Shown here in pieces: positions 11,376-21,892 of a stretch of 64,000 nt of DNA; position 1 is the stretch's first letter; every line of letters starts with the position of its first letter. Where the stretch lies: assembly GCA_029204225.1 (NCBI GenBank), contig CM055094.1, positions 63,668,483-63,732,482 on the forward strand, in the 5' to 3' direction. The position numbers and the translations under genes are program-made. This DNA is from Diphasiastrum complanatum (Eukaryota; Streptophyta; Lycopodiopsida; Lycopodiales; Lycopodiaceae). Below the pieces are notes generated by a model that had not been told where the DNA came from, did not search any database, and saw only the letters and a program-made list of their open reading frames with translations.

Positions 11376-11813
11376 TATAGCAATTTTTACATTGTTTTGG
11401 ATCTCAAGACCTTGACCCCCAATTAAGGTGGATTTTATGAACTATTAGATTAGACACTAGGGTTAGTCATGGATGGATTTATGGTAGCCCTAAATGCTCA
11501 GATCCGACCCACTTATGTATAAATATGTGATGGATTTTCCATCCAATTATGAGTAAAATTGATAACTTCCGTCATGACTAGTTTTGGTCTATTATTTGCT
11601 TGATGATTGCTATTGGCATTTTATTTTTTGAAATTATTAAAAGGTTTTAAGGGTGCTGGTATAGTACACAGGCTGTACATCCACATGTGTGACCTATTTT
11701 GCATGATTTTGGAGCCATAGAGTGAATTTCAAGCCGATATAAGCTAGAAATCAATACATTGAAAGAGAGAGCAACACTTTTTGATCCATTGCAAGACAAT
11801 TCATCAAGGGAAG
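11376..11813 (+). other. Unassigned DNA before Copia-D gag
   Basis: AT-rich DNA between the germin 3' flank and the gag ATG of Copia-D. The last 150 bases are probably the leader of Copia-D. I could not find a primer-binding site or LTR end in it, so the 5' end of Copia-D seems lost or too diverged to see. Confidence 0.4.
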
Positions 11814-13008
11814 ATGGCTTCCCTAGGTTCCATTTTGTTGGAGCATGGTGAGAGATTGAACACTTCCAATTATGCTATTCGGAAGGTGAGGACGGAGTCC
11901 ATTTTGGTACTCCAAGATGTGATGGAGATTGTGCTAGGACTTGAGGAGGAGCCTCAAGTGCTCCAAGAGGTCCAAAAGTTCAAGCAGAGGACAAGGATGG
12001 CCCTTCATATCAGTGTTGAGGGAGATTGGCTCATGCACTTCGGCCAAGGAGGCTTGGGACACAATGAAATCCATCTATGAGGCAAGGAACACATCAAGGT
12101 TGCTCACACTAAGGAATGAAATTTTCCAAAGCTTCCAAAAGAGTGATGAGAGTGCTTCAAATTATATTTTGAGAGTCAAAGAATTTCACAGAGAGCTTTC
12201 TTGCATAGGAGAACACCTCAATCCAAGAGCTAGTGCAAGTGATCCTAAAATTGAAGGGTTGAAGAAAGAATTTGACAACCTTGTTCAATCTTATGCAATC
12301 AAGGAGAAGCTTCCAAGCTTGGAGGCACTACAAGGAGTTCTCATTTTCAAGAAGTGTAGGCAAGAGAACAAGCTATTGAGGATCAATCAACTTTTCTTGA
12401 AGGATGAAAGAGAGGTGAAAGCATACTTCACAAGGGACAAGCCAAGAAGAAGGGGCAAAGAGAATCATTAACATTTCAAGAAGGACAAATCGAAGGAGGA
12501 GAGTGATGAGGATTCATCAAAAACATCAACAAGTTGCAAATCCAACAAGAAGTGATTTTTTTGTGGTAAGAAGGGGCATTTTGCTTGTAATTGTTTCAAG
12601 AAGAAAGAGTTCCTCAAGCAAGCCAATTTTACTAAGGAGAGTGAAGGTGAGATAGAATGGAGTTATGAAGAAGGTTCTCTCATAATGTCTATGTATTTTT
12701 CTTCCAGTTTTGAAAATGAAAATGCATGGTGGATAGATAGTGGATCTAGTTCTCACATGACTAGTTCAAAAAAATTATCACTCATCTTGCACCTTACACT
12801 GATTCTAGAAAGCTTGTTTTCAATCCTATTGATGGTGAATGCAAGATAGAAGGAATTGGTAGTGTACCAATTGGTGTTGAATCCACTATGACACTTTATG
12901 ATCTACTTTTTGTGTCTAATCTCACTATGAATCTCCTTAGTGTTGGCAAGATTCTAGAAGGTTTCCAAGTTGATTTTGGAAAAGATGCTTGCTTGGTTAA
13001 GAGGGATG
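11814..13008 (+). pseudogene. Copia-D: gag, zinc knuckle and protease fragment
   Basis: Five-prime part of a Ty1/copia element related to Copia-E and Copia-G. The gag frame begins at the ATG at 11814 (MASLGSILLEHGERL, then NYAIRKVRTES), shifts near 12000, and continues to 12471 with KEAWDTMKSIYE and NLVQSYAIKEKLPS. The zinc knuckle near 12555-12600 reads FFCGKKGHFACNC; a TGA sits two residues before FFC, at the position of the first cysteine. Protease follows near 12727 (WWIDSGSSSHM), then a frameshift, then the post-protease segment to 13008 (NLLSVGKILEGF). The element is cut at 13009 by the LTR of Copia-F. Its remaining pol was not found on the other side. Confidence 0.88.
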
Positions 13009-13664
13009 TGTGAATAATTTCAAATCATTTAAGATCCAAATTCATAACCGGATATTTGGTTGGAAAGAGTCCAATCCTACCAATGTTGTCAATGTAGAAA
13101 AATCAACATCTACTCAATGAAAGAGATGCAAACTCAATAATAATCTGATCGAACATTAGAAATATGATATGATAAAGTTTCCGTCCATACAAAAACAGTA
13201 TGCTACTATATTGCACATGTATGGATCCGAAAATAACATAAAATGAGCATTCTACACACAACATTGCAAGATATCACAAATATAGTACACCTGGTCCAAT
13301 GGATGGATGTATCCAAGAGAACTCATGTTAAGCATGACGTGAGATAAGAGAGAGAGAATGTGTCTCTTCCCACGAGTGTACAACTATATAGAATAGATCC
13401 ATGACTCATCAATGAGTTTTGTTTCCCTCCATAACAAAAACCCTAGCATTAATGTGGGCTAGATTCAATGTCTCCAACATTCAAACTTGAATCTACTAAA
13501 ATCGTGTACTACACTTTCCCACACTTTCTAAAAGTGCTTATTTGAATGATTTTAGACTAATATAACTTTGAAAAGTCAAACTCTAAATCTAATATGAAAA
13601 TTGGCCTCAATTGCCAAATATACAAATATGACCAAAATAGCAAAACTAGTTGAAATTTCTCACA
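13009..13664 (-). repeat. LTR of Copia-F (3' LTR, minus strand)
   Basis: A 656-bp LTR with TG...CA ends, read on the minus strand from TGTGAGAAATTTC at 13664 to 13009. It belongs to the same family as 31786-32439 (plus) and 62915-63562 (minus). Its identity as the 3' LTR follows from the RNase H end lying just upstream on the minus strand. A purine-rich stretch (13665-13676, minus) fits a polypurine tract. Confidence 0.85.
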
Positions 13665-13675
13665 TTCCCTCTTCA

Positions 13676-13875
13676 TCTAGTTTTAGCATAGACTTTGAGG
13701 ACACTCAAAGTGAAGTTCTATGTTTCATAAACAAGCCTTTCCCAATGCTTTGTTAGAGATATCAGTCACATATTTTGTTGAAGAAACATGTTGAAGCTCC
13801 ACCTCCTATGCTATGACTTGCTCCCTCGCAAAGTGATATGCCACCTCAATATGCTTGCTCCCAGGATAGTTTTGA
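13676..13875 (-). pseudogene. Copia-F RNase H C-terminal fragment
   Basis: The minus strand reads SKHIEVAYHFARE and further RNase H C-terminal sequence closely parallel to the element at 63558-63998. Only the last third of RNase H is present. Upstream (higher coordinates) the match stops at about 13875, where unrecognised DNA begins. The fragment is not translatable as a whole. Confidence 0.8.
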
Positions 13876-14880
13876 TCATACCACTTGGGATGCTTCACTA
13901 TTTCTTACATCAATTTTAGATGTCAATATGTGAATAGAATATGAAGAACCAAATAGAATGTAAGTGACATGATTCCTCCATGCTATCAACTTTGAACTAT
14001 CTGGAAAATTACAGCAACCAAACAATAAATGTGAGTGATCAACCATTGCTTGCATGTATCCTTCCTCTTTGTCCTTTCTTGATATGTCTCCATCATAAAA
14101 CTCCATGAATGAGCCTCCATCTCCATATTGTCACAAGAAACCATCAAATCTTGGCAATCCATGAGTAAGTGAGTACATCAATGATGCTAATCCAGCAACA
14201 CATGACTCCATATAACTAAGTGGTAGCACTAGTCCTTCTTCAAGATCTACTTGACACAAGAAATTGACATGAATTCACCAAAAATTGACAATCTCCAAGT
14301 ATTGGCACCAAGTAGCTCAACACTTGAGAACTTTAGCCATGGATGAGTGATATAATGAGACTCCAATAGATTCATTTCCATCACCAAAACCTACCAAGAA
14401 TGCAAGTATAGCTTCAACATCAAAATGATACTCACCAGTGTAGCTAATTTTACCATATCTTGACAATTTGCACACATCCACATGAAATTGCTCAAACATG
14501 AGATAGAACAAGTAAAGTAGACTTGAAAAACACTTACTTGCTGCTACTAATAACCTGCAAAAATAGATCCATAACATCTTTGCCAATTGACTCTCCTTTG
14601 ATGCTCTTGACTAGCTCCAAATTGCCATCTCTCCTTTCATGTTGTTGAAGCCCTTTGAGATCAACCTCTTGATCTTCCACTTGACCATAAAAGTCATTGA
14701 CTAAGATCTCTTTTCCAAATCCATTAGTTTCTAGAAAACTATGAAAACATTCTTCTACTTACATAGCATCATCTACACAAGAAGATCCACCAAAGCATAT
14801 GAGAAAAGCAAAATAAGTCACTACTCATCGAATGTGAGCCTTGCAGTGTTTTCCTTTGCCTTGATGTTCTCCTTGGCTTT
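13876..14880 (-). other. Unrecognised ~1-kb segment inside Copia-F
   Basis: Between the integrase linker (14881-15290) and the RNase H end (13676-13875) of Copia-F, the reverse transcriptase is missing and a segment I do not recognise takes its place. Minus-strand frames include 13876-14106 (76 codons), 14317-14586 (89 codons) and an open stretch about 14529-14730 ending in LFLQVISSSK and a stop. None shows YVDD or another copia motif. It could be diverged retroelement sequence, filler, or a captured host fragment. Confidence 0.4.
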
Positions 14881-15290
14881 TGACTTAATGAAGGTCCTTC
14901 ATCATCACCATCTAAAGTATGATACATGTCATCATCATCAAGAATATTAGATCCATCCACAACATCATTACTTGAAGACACTTTTGGAATATTTCCCTCA
15001 TAAAAATTGACATCTCTACAAACAATCACCTTATAAGTAGTAGGAATGTAAACCTTGTAGGCTTTACTCACCTCACTATAATATCTAACAAATATACCTT
15101 TCCTTGAATATGGATCCTCGTTTGTCCTATCATCAAGAGTTATATTGACATAGCAAGTACATCCAAAAGTTTTAAGAAAGTTGACACTCGGCCTCCTCCT
15201 GAATAGCATCTCAAAAGGTGTTCTTCCATCCAAAATAGCACTCGGCCATCTATTGCATATAAAGTTAGCACACAACAAAGCTTGATCCCC
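14881..15290 (-). pseudogene. Copia-F integrase C-terminus and linker
   Basis: The minus-strand frame 14769-15365 contains copia integrase C-terminal sequence from about 15290 downward (FICNRWPSAILDGRTPFEML, then FGCTCYVNI, KGIFVRYYSE, KAYKVYIP and CRDVNFYEG), followed by the acidic linker and RRTSRQRK. In the same frame, the residues before it (SCDPCQRSGKP) belong to a Ty3/gypsy integrase zinc finger, so the reading frame is a fusion of two element classes. The core integrase and everything 5' of it are absent. Confidence 0.85.
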
Positions 15291-15671
15291 GTTGCCTTTT
15301 GTAGGCTTACCAGATCTTTGGCATGGATCGCACGAACGAATAAAATTTGATACATTCTTGAACATGGTTGGTCACCAGTATTTGGTGGTCAATATCTTAT
15401 TAACAGTGTTCTTTAAAGCAAAGAGTCCGCTAGCATCTTCTGAATGTAAGGCTTGAACCACCTTTTTAATATCTACTATTTCGAGACATCTTCTGAGTTG
15501 ATGATCAGCACCAAGCTTGTACAGGACATTGTTAATAATTGTATAAGGTGCTACCTTATATTGAAAAACTATCTTTTGCTCCAAATCATAACCATCCGGA
15601 TATATCTGATCCTTGAGATAAGTAATAATATCATAATATAACGAATTTGTAGATGAAATTTCAAATAGATT
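15291..15671 (-). pseudogene. Gypsy-H integrase zinc finger (downstream half)
   Basis: The minus strand reads LYKLGADHQLRRCLE, then an HHCC-type zinc region (ALHSEDASGLFALKNT ... CDPCQRSGKPT), the N-terminal domain of Ty3/gypsy integrase; the second zinc His position reads Leu (GLFA instead of GHFA). It is the continuation of the gypsy at 21893-23560, from which it is separated by Copia-G. A stop (TAG in KYW*P) interrupts it near 15372. It is joined near 15290 to the copia integrase of Copia-F. Confidence 0.88.
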
Positions 15672-16520
15672 TGTTGAAAATTGTCACTTCTCACTTGAGA
15701 TTGTTTATTGTAAATAAAGATCAAACATTAGAACAATGTTGATGATCTGATTTCACACGTGTGGAGCCTGTTCCCATGTGTCAAAGAAAGTGCTTTTCAT
15801 ACTTGTATATATCTAATTTGATTTTGTATCAATCTAGTTAGTGTGAACATGATATGACTAGTTTTTAGTCAAGTTGACTAGTCACCTAGATATTAGCTTT
15901 TCCTTGCATGTGTATGAGTAAATGCTCCCACATGGCAAGTGGATGTTCACACGTGTGTATAGAGTTCTAGAAGATAAGAGTTGACCATTTTTCTTAGATC
16001 CTATTTTGTAGGAAATATTCCTATATTCTAGGAGACTAGCTCTTTGGATTTTAGCCATATTCTAGAAGGTCAACTCTAGATAAGGATCAAGGATGGATCA
16101 AATGGATAGATCTAACTGATGTGGCACTCTTCACACATGTGAAGACCTGCTGGACTGTACCAGACTCATGGATGTACTTGATCCATAAAAGGATAAGAAG
16201 ATTGATGATACTTTTGCATTCTACACTTTTGTGAGATTTCTAGTCATTAGAATTGTGATTTCTATAAATGATTGCTATCAAGAACATTAGTACTTGTTGT
16301 TTCAGGTTCAGGCCGTACTGTGATCAGTATTCCACACGTGTGAGGCCGTCTTCACTAATTTATGATGTGTTGATTCATTGCTCTTGCTTAAATCTAAGTG
16401 TAGTGAAGCTAGATCAAGATCTAATGTGTAGAGCTTGATAGGTCCATTGATTAGGCAACCAATAACTCTCTATGATTGTTAAGTACAATCATTATTATCC
16501 TTTAAACTCAAAATTTATCA
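15672..16520 (+). repeat. Copia-G 5' LTR
   Basis: Starts TGTTGAAAATTG and ends AAATTTATCA, directly before the primer-binding site. It carries several palindromic CACACGTGTG motifs (15754, 15948 and 16333) and a decayed one, CACACATGTG, at 16132. The partner LTR is at 21048-21892. The 3' copy carries an extra 12 bases near 21560. Confidence 0.93.
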
Positions 16521-16532
16521 TGGTATCAAAGC
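16521..16532 (+). other. Copia-G primer-binding site
   Basis: TGGTATCAAAGC directly after the LTR, one base different from the canonical TGGTATCAGAGC complementary to initiator tRNA-Met. The region 16533-17107 that follows is an untranslated leader with a further CACATGTGTG motif near 16685. Confidence 0.88.
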
Positions 16533-17107
16533 TAAGTAAGAGAGTGATCATTTGAATCATAAAACTGGCAAAGATCGTTGGCAAAATTTGTTTCTGGCAA
16601 ATACTAGTGAGGGCGAGTTCATTTAGAGTGATAGCTTGTTTCTATTTGGATCAAATCGACTTGGAGGCTATGTATGTACTTTTCACATGTGTGAAACTTT
16701 ACAACAACTTTCATTTCTACTTAATTTGTGTTTGTTGGTCCTAAAATCACAATTCTAGTTCTTTTTGGGTGCTTTTTGAAGTATAATATTGATCTAGATT
16801 CAATCTAGTGCCTATGACCAAATAGAGTTTTGGATCATTGAAGCATTTTTTTTTAGAGTTTAAGATCAGATCTAAGAGGTTGATTTGTTCATATCCTTAG
16901 TTGAAGTGAAATCTCTAAGAAAATTGTAAAGCAAATTTTTTTGTAAGTGAAAGCTAGGAATTTTTGTCAAGATTTTTGTGTATCATTCAGCTTGTGTGCT
17001 AGTTTGATAGACACAAGGCTATAGGCAATCTTGTGAGCTTTAGGCTTTTTATAGATCTTTAAAAATTCAGAAATATTTGTGATTTTTAGAAGAGCATTCA
17101 TTCTACA

Positions 17108-17967
17108 ATGTCATCCATGGGTGGATATTTGTTGGAATCAAGTGAGAGACTCACTTCCACTAATTATTCCATTTGGAAAGTGAGGATGGAGTCACTCCTA
17201 GTGATCCATGACCTCTTTTACATAGTTCTAGGAGTTGAGGAAGAGCCTCAAGCTCCCAAGAACAAACCAAATACAAGAAGAGAGCAAGATTAGCTCTACA
17301 TTGCATAAAGGTGAATGTATGCAATGACCTCTTGAAGGTGTCTTCTTTTGTCTCATCCAAAGAGGCTTGGGATTCATTAAAGAGTATCTATGAATCCAAT
17401 AACACTTCAAGAATCCTCATGCTAGGAAATCAAGTTTTCCAAAGCATGAAAGGAAGTGGAGGGAGTGGACAAGAGTATGTCCTTAGGATCAAATCTCTTA
17501 ACAAGGAATTAAGTGCAATAGTAGAGAAGATCCAAGATCAAGAGCTAGTACAAATCATATTGAATGGCCTAGGTGATGAGTTCACCAACTTGGTCCAATC
17601 ATTTGCTATTCAAGACACTCTTCCATCCATTGAAAAGTTGCATAAAGTTCTTGTGGCAGAGGAGAGTAGACTTCTACCCCTCAAGACAAGAATGGATGGC
17701 ATGTCACTTAATGGAGGAGAGGAGAAATCAAACTTTACATCCAACGGCAAGAAGAAACAACATCCATTCAAGAAGAATCAAGGCAAGGAGGATGATATGA
17801 AGAATGGAGGATCTACTTACAAAGGCAAGGTGAAGAACAAGGCAAAGCTCAAGTGTTTCTTTTGTGGGAAGAAAGGACACTTTTCCTCGGAATGCTACTT
17901 GAAGAAGAATCAACAAGCCAATGGAGATCAAGGGAACATTGCTCAAGAGAAAGAAGATGAGGATTGA
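17108..17967 (+). pseudogene. Copia-G gag with zinc knuckle
   Basis: Capsid/nucleocapsid part of the copia polyprotein. The frame opens at the ATG at 17108 (MSSMGGYLLESSERL, NYSIWKVRMESLL), shifts between about 17275 and 17300, and continues to 17967 with KEAWDSLKSIYESNN and the CCHC knuckle CFFCGKKGHFSSEC near 17852-17893. A TGA at 17965-17967 separates it from pol, which is in the same frame. Copia elements normally make one continuous gag-pol protein, so this stop is more likely a mutation than a regulated readthrough site. Confidence 0.92.
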
Positions 17968-17982
17968 TTCAACACATTCTTA

Positions 17983-20900
17983 ATGGTTGCATCTACACCA
18001 ACTTCAAGTCAAGACACGTGGTGGATAGATAGTGGGGCTAGTTCTCACATGTCTTTTAACAAGCATTATTTCTCCACTCTTATCTCTTGTAATGACTCTA
18101 AGAATTCAATATACATTGCTAGTGATCAAGAATTAAGGATATATGGCATAGGATCTATTCCTCTTTGCTTAGGCACATCTAAAAGGATAGATCTTGATAA
18201 TGTTTTGTATGTTCCTACCATTTCAAGAAACTTGCTTAGTGTAGGACAATTAATGGACAATGGACTAGATGTACATTTCAAGAATGGAGTTTGTTCCATC
18301 TTGAAAAATGAAAAGTGCATAGCTAGTGGCATTAAGCAAGGTATATTTTTCAAGCTGGATGCTAATGTTGCAAATGAAAGTTTGAACTTGGCTAGGGAGG
18401 AGCTATCTCAAGTGGAGCTTTGGCATAAGAGATTAGGCCATCCTAATCTTCAATCTATGGAGTCAATGACAAGCAAGAAACTAGCTCTCAACCTACCAAG
18501 AGCTTTCAAGAAGTGTGGAAAGATGTGTGAGGCATGTGGCCTTGCAAAGTCACACAAATCTTCTTACAAGAGATCTTCATCAAGATCTCCCTCTCCCTTG
18601 GATCTCATACATTCTGATGTACATAGTTTTTCACATGCAAGTAATGGAGGTGCCTTGATGTATGTAGCTTTTATAGATGATTGTACTAGATTCACATGGA
18701 TTGAGTTACTATCAAAGAAAAGTCTTGTTTATGAAGCTTTCATTAAGTTCAAGTCTCTAGTTGAGAAGCAACTTAGTACTTCCATCAAAGCACTAAGATG
18801 TGATAATGGAGGAGAGTACACCTCCAATAAAATGAAAGGCTTTTGTGAGATCAATGGCATTAAATTGCAATACACTTGTTCCTATGCCCCCCAACAAAAT
18901 GGGGTGGCCGAGAGGAAAAATAGGAGTCTATATGAGTGTGCAAAGTCTTTAAGACTTGATGCATCACTTCTCATCTCATTTCGGGGAGAAGCTATAACAT
19001 GTGCTAATTATTTGTGTAATAGACTTCCTAGTAGTGCTATTGATGGGATCTCACCTTATCAAGTCTTGTTTGGTAAGAAACCCAATTTAAAAGACTTTAA
19101 GATCTTTGGATGTATTTGTTATGTCCACATCCCTTTGGAGACAAGAAGGAAAGAAGATGCTACCTCCTTCAAAGGGATTTTTGTTGGCTATGGAGAAAAT
19201 AGCAAGGGCTATAGGATATATGATCCTATATCCAAGAAAGTAGAGGTAAGCAAGGATGTATTTTTTGATGAGTCACAATTTGGTAAGATCTTGTCTAATG
19301 GATCTAACCCATTGTGCATTGAAGATCTTGACAAACCTGAGGAGGATCTTGACAAACCCGAGGATGGAGACAAGGATCCTAGTCAAAGGGGGCCGAGAAG
19401 ATCATCAAGATGCAAGGCCGAGCCCTCAAAGCTCACCTATGTGGACAAGGGAAAGCAAAAGGAAGACTCTACATCTTTTAACTCCTAACCTTTCTTAGCT
19501 ACATTGCTTGAAGAAGCATATAGATCTAAAGGTTGGAGAGATGCAATGCAAGTAGAGTATGATGCATTAGAAGACAATCATACTTGGAATCTTGTAAATC
19601 TTCCAAGAGGGAAGAAACCACTTGCATGTAAGTGGATTTATAGAATAAAGTACAATCAAGATGGATCTATTAGTAAGTACAAGTCTAGGCTTGTTGCTAA
19701 GGGATTTTTTCAAATAGAAGTATTGGATTATGAAAAAACATTTGCACCTATAGCTAAGCTTGTAACTATTATATTAATCATTTGCATTGCTACTTTGTTC
19801 AAGTGGAATCTCTACCAAATGGACGTGACAAATGCTTTCTTGAATGGCTTCTTAGAAGAGGAAATATACATGATGCAATCCAAGGGCTTCATCAAGGTTG
19901 GTGAGGAGCAAAAAGTGTGCTACTTAAGGAAGAGCCTATATGGCTTGAAGCAAGCACCTAGAGCTTGATATTCTAGGTTGCATGATTTTCTCTATTCCCT
20001 TGGCTTTGTACTAAGTGCTTATGAACCTTCTTTATATTTCAAATGTAATGAAAGAAAGATTATCATTTTGGTGCTTTATGTTGATGATGTCATTATGACA
20101 AGAAATGATGATGAAGGCATAAGCAAAGTAAAAGTTGATTTATCTAGTGAGTTCAAGATGGTCCTAAAGTTTATACATGGGATAGAAGTGTCTAGAAGTA
20201 GCAATTGTACTTTCATAAGTCAATCTAAGTATGCTACTTCCATTCTTAAAAGTTTTGGTATGAAAGATTGTAAGGGGATTGACACCCCTAAGGAGCATGT
20301 TGTGAAAGCAACTAATGAAGGTGATGAAGCATCCTTTGAGGACATCACCCTCTTTAGGAAGCTTATAGGCTCTCTAATCTATTTAACCATCACTAGACCC
20401 GACTTAAATTTTTGTGTAAGCAAGTTGAGTCAAAGTATGCAAGCTCCTTTAGTTCATCATTGGAAAAGTGCCAAGAGAGTACTTAGATATGTTTCTAGTA
20501 CTAGATTTTTTGGCATACTTTATGAAGGATCTGACTTGCACTTGAGAGCCTACTCGGATTCAGATTTTGGAGGTGACAAGATGGATAGAAAGTTTATTAG
20601 TGCATTTGCAAGATTTCTTTGTGGAGGAGTAATATCTTGGCTTTCCAAAAAGCAAGATAATATCTCACTATCTTCTTGTGAAGCCGAGTACAAGGCATTG
20701 ACTTCAACAACCAAAGAGCTCATATGGCTAAGAAGACAAGCTCATGGAGCTACATGTGCTAGAGGCCGAGGAGATCCCTTACATATTTTGTGACAATCAA
20801 GCTTCTCAACAAATTGCTTCAAATCATATCTTCCATGCTAGAACAAAGCATATTGAGATAGCTCACCACTTTGTGAGGGAGAAGGTACAATCCAAGGAGG

Positions 20901-21034
20901 TGCAACTACATCATGTACCATCATCCGAATGCATAGCTGATATCTTAACCAAGCCATTGTCCAAAGATCCATTTTTCAAGTTAAGATATGCTCTTGGAAT
21001 TGTAGATAGATGTACATTAGATTTGCCAAGTTAG
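17983..21034 (+). pseudogene. Copia-G pol: protease, integrase, reverse transcriptase, RNase H
   Basis: Domains in order: protease (WWIDSGASSHM near 18021), pre-integrase HHCC (LWHKRLGHP ... CEACGLAK), integrase D,D,E (HSDVHSF; RCDNGGEY; NGVAERKNRS), integrase C-terminus and linker to 19488, reverse transcriptase 19504-20300 (CKWIYRIKYNQDGS, QMDVTNAFLNG, YGLKQAPRA, YVDD near 20079) and RNase H 20540-21034 (AYSDSDFGGD, SSCEAEYKAL, DNQASQQIA). Breaks: TAA at 19486-19488 and TGA at 19966-19968 (in place of the Trp after KQAPRA), both in frame, plus a frameshift near 20745 inside RNase H. The integrase-protease half is a continuous 501-codon frame. This is the best-preserved pol in the window. 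Confidence 0.94.
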
Positions 21035-21038
21035 AAGT

Positions 21039-21047
21039 GAGGAGGAG
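21039..21047 (+). other. Copia-G polypurine tract
   Basis: GAGGAGGAG immediately before the TG of the 3' LTR, the position from which plus-strand DNA synthesis is primed in LTR retrotransposons. Confidence 0.75.
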
Positions 21048-21892
21048 TGTTGAAAATTGCTTGACATTGTTTATTGTAAATAAAGATCAAACATTAGAAC
21101 AATGTTGATGATCTGATTTCACACGTGTGGAGCCTATTCCCACGTGTGAAAGAAAGCACTTTTCATACTTGTATATATCTAATTTGATTTTGTATCAATC
21201 TAGTTAGTGTGAACATGATATGACTAGTTTTTAGTCAAGTTGACTAGTCACCTAGAAATTAGCTTTTCCTTGCATGTGCATGAGTAAATGCTCCCACATG
21301 GCAAGTGGATGTTCACACGTGTGTATAGAGTTCTAGAAGATAAGAGTTGACCATTTTCCTTAGATCCTATTTCGTAGGGAATATACGTATATTCTAGGAG
21401 ACTAGCTCTTTGGATTTTAGCCATATTCTAGAAGGTCAACTTTGGATAAGGATCAAGGATGGATCAAATAGATAGATCTGAGTGATGTGGCACTCTTCAC
21501 ACGTGTGAAGACCTGCTGGACTATACCAGACTCGTGGATGTACTTGATCCATAAAAGGATCATCATTTTGCTAAGAAGATTGATGATACTTTCGCATTCT
21601 ACACTTTTGTGAGATTTCTAGTCATTAGAATTGTGATTTCTATTCATGATTGCTATCAAGAACATTAGTACTTGTTGTTTCAGGTTCAGGCCGTACTGTG
21701 GACAGTACTCCAACGTGTGAGGCGCCTTCACTTATTTATGATGTGTTGATCCAGTGCTCTTGCTTAAATCTAAGTGTAGTGAATCTAGATCAAAATCTAA
21801 TGTGTAGAACTAGATCCATTGATTAAGCAACCAATAACTCTCTATGATTGTTAAGTACAATCATTATTGTCCTTTAAACTAGAAATTTATCA
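21048..21892 (+). repeat. Copia-G 3' LTR
   Basis: Starts TGTTGAAAATTG and ends AAATTTATCA. It retains intact CACACGTGTG at 21120, 21314 and 21498 and CCCACGTGTG near 21139. The 5' LTR has lost two of the corresponding sites by C-to-T or nearby changes. Confidence 0.93.

Larger units (their letters stand above)
15672..21892 (+). mobile_element. Copia-G, nearly complete Ty1/copia retrotransposon
   Basis: A 6.2-kb element with two LTRs (849 and 845 bp, TG...CA ends), a primer-binding site, gag, protease, integrase, reverse transcriptase, RNase H in copia order and a purine-rich tract before the 3' LTR. Flanking 5-mers agatt (15667-15671) and atatt (21893-21897) match at four of five positions and fit a decayed target-site duplication. 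It sits in the opposite orientation inside Gypsy-H. The LTRs differ at many positions and the coding region has two frameshifts and three in-frame stops, so it is an old, inactive copy. Confidence 0.93.

Noticed and set aside
16521-16532. Part of a tRNA gene
   Set aside because: The 12 bases complement a tRNA 3' end and sit directly after an LTR, so they are a primer-binding site. No cloverleaf follows here or at 32440, 59099, 60654 or 62624.
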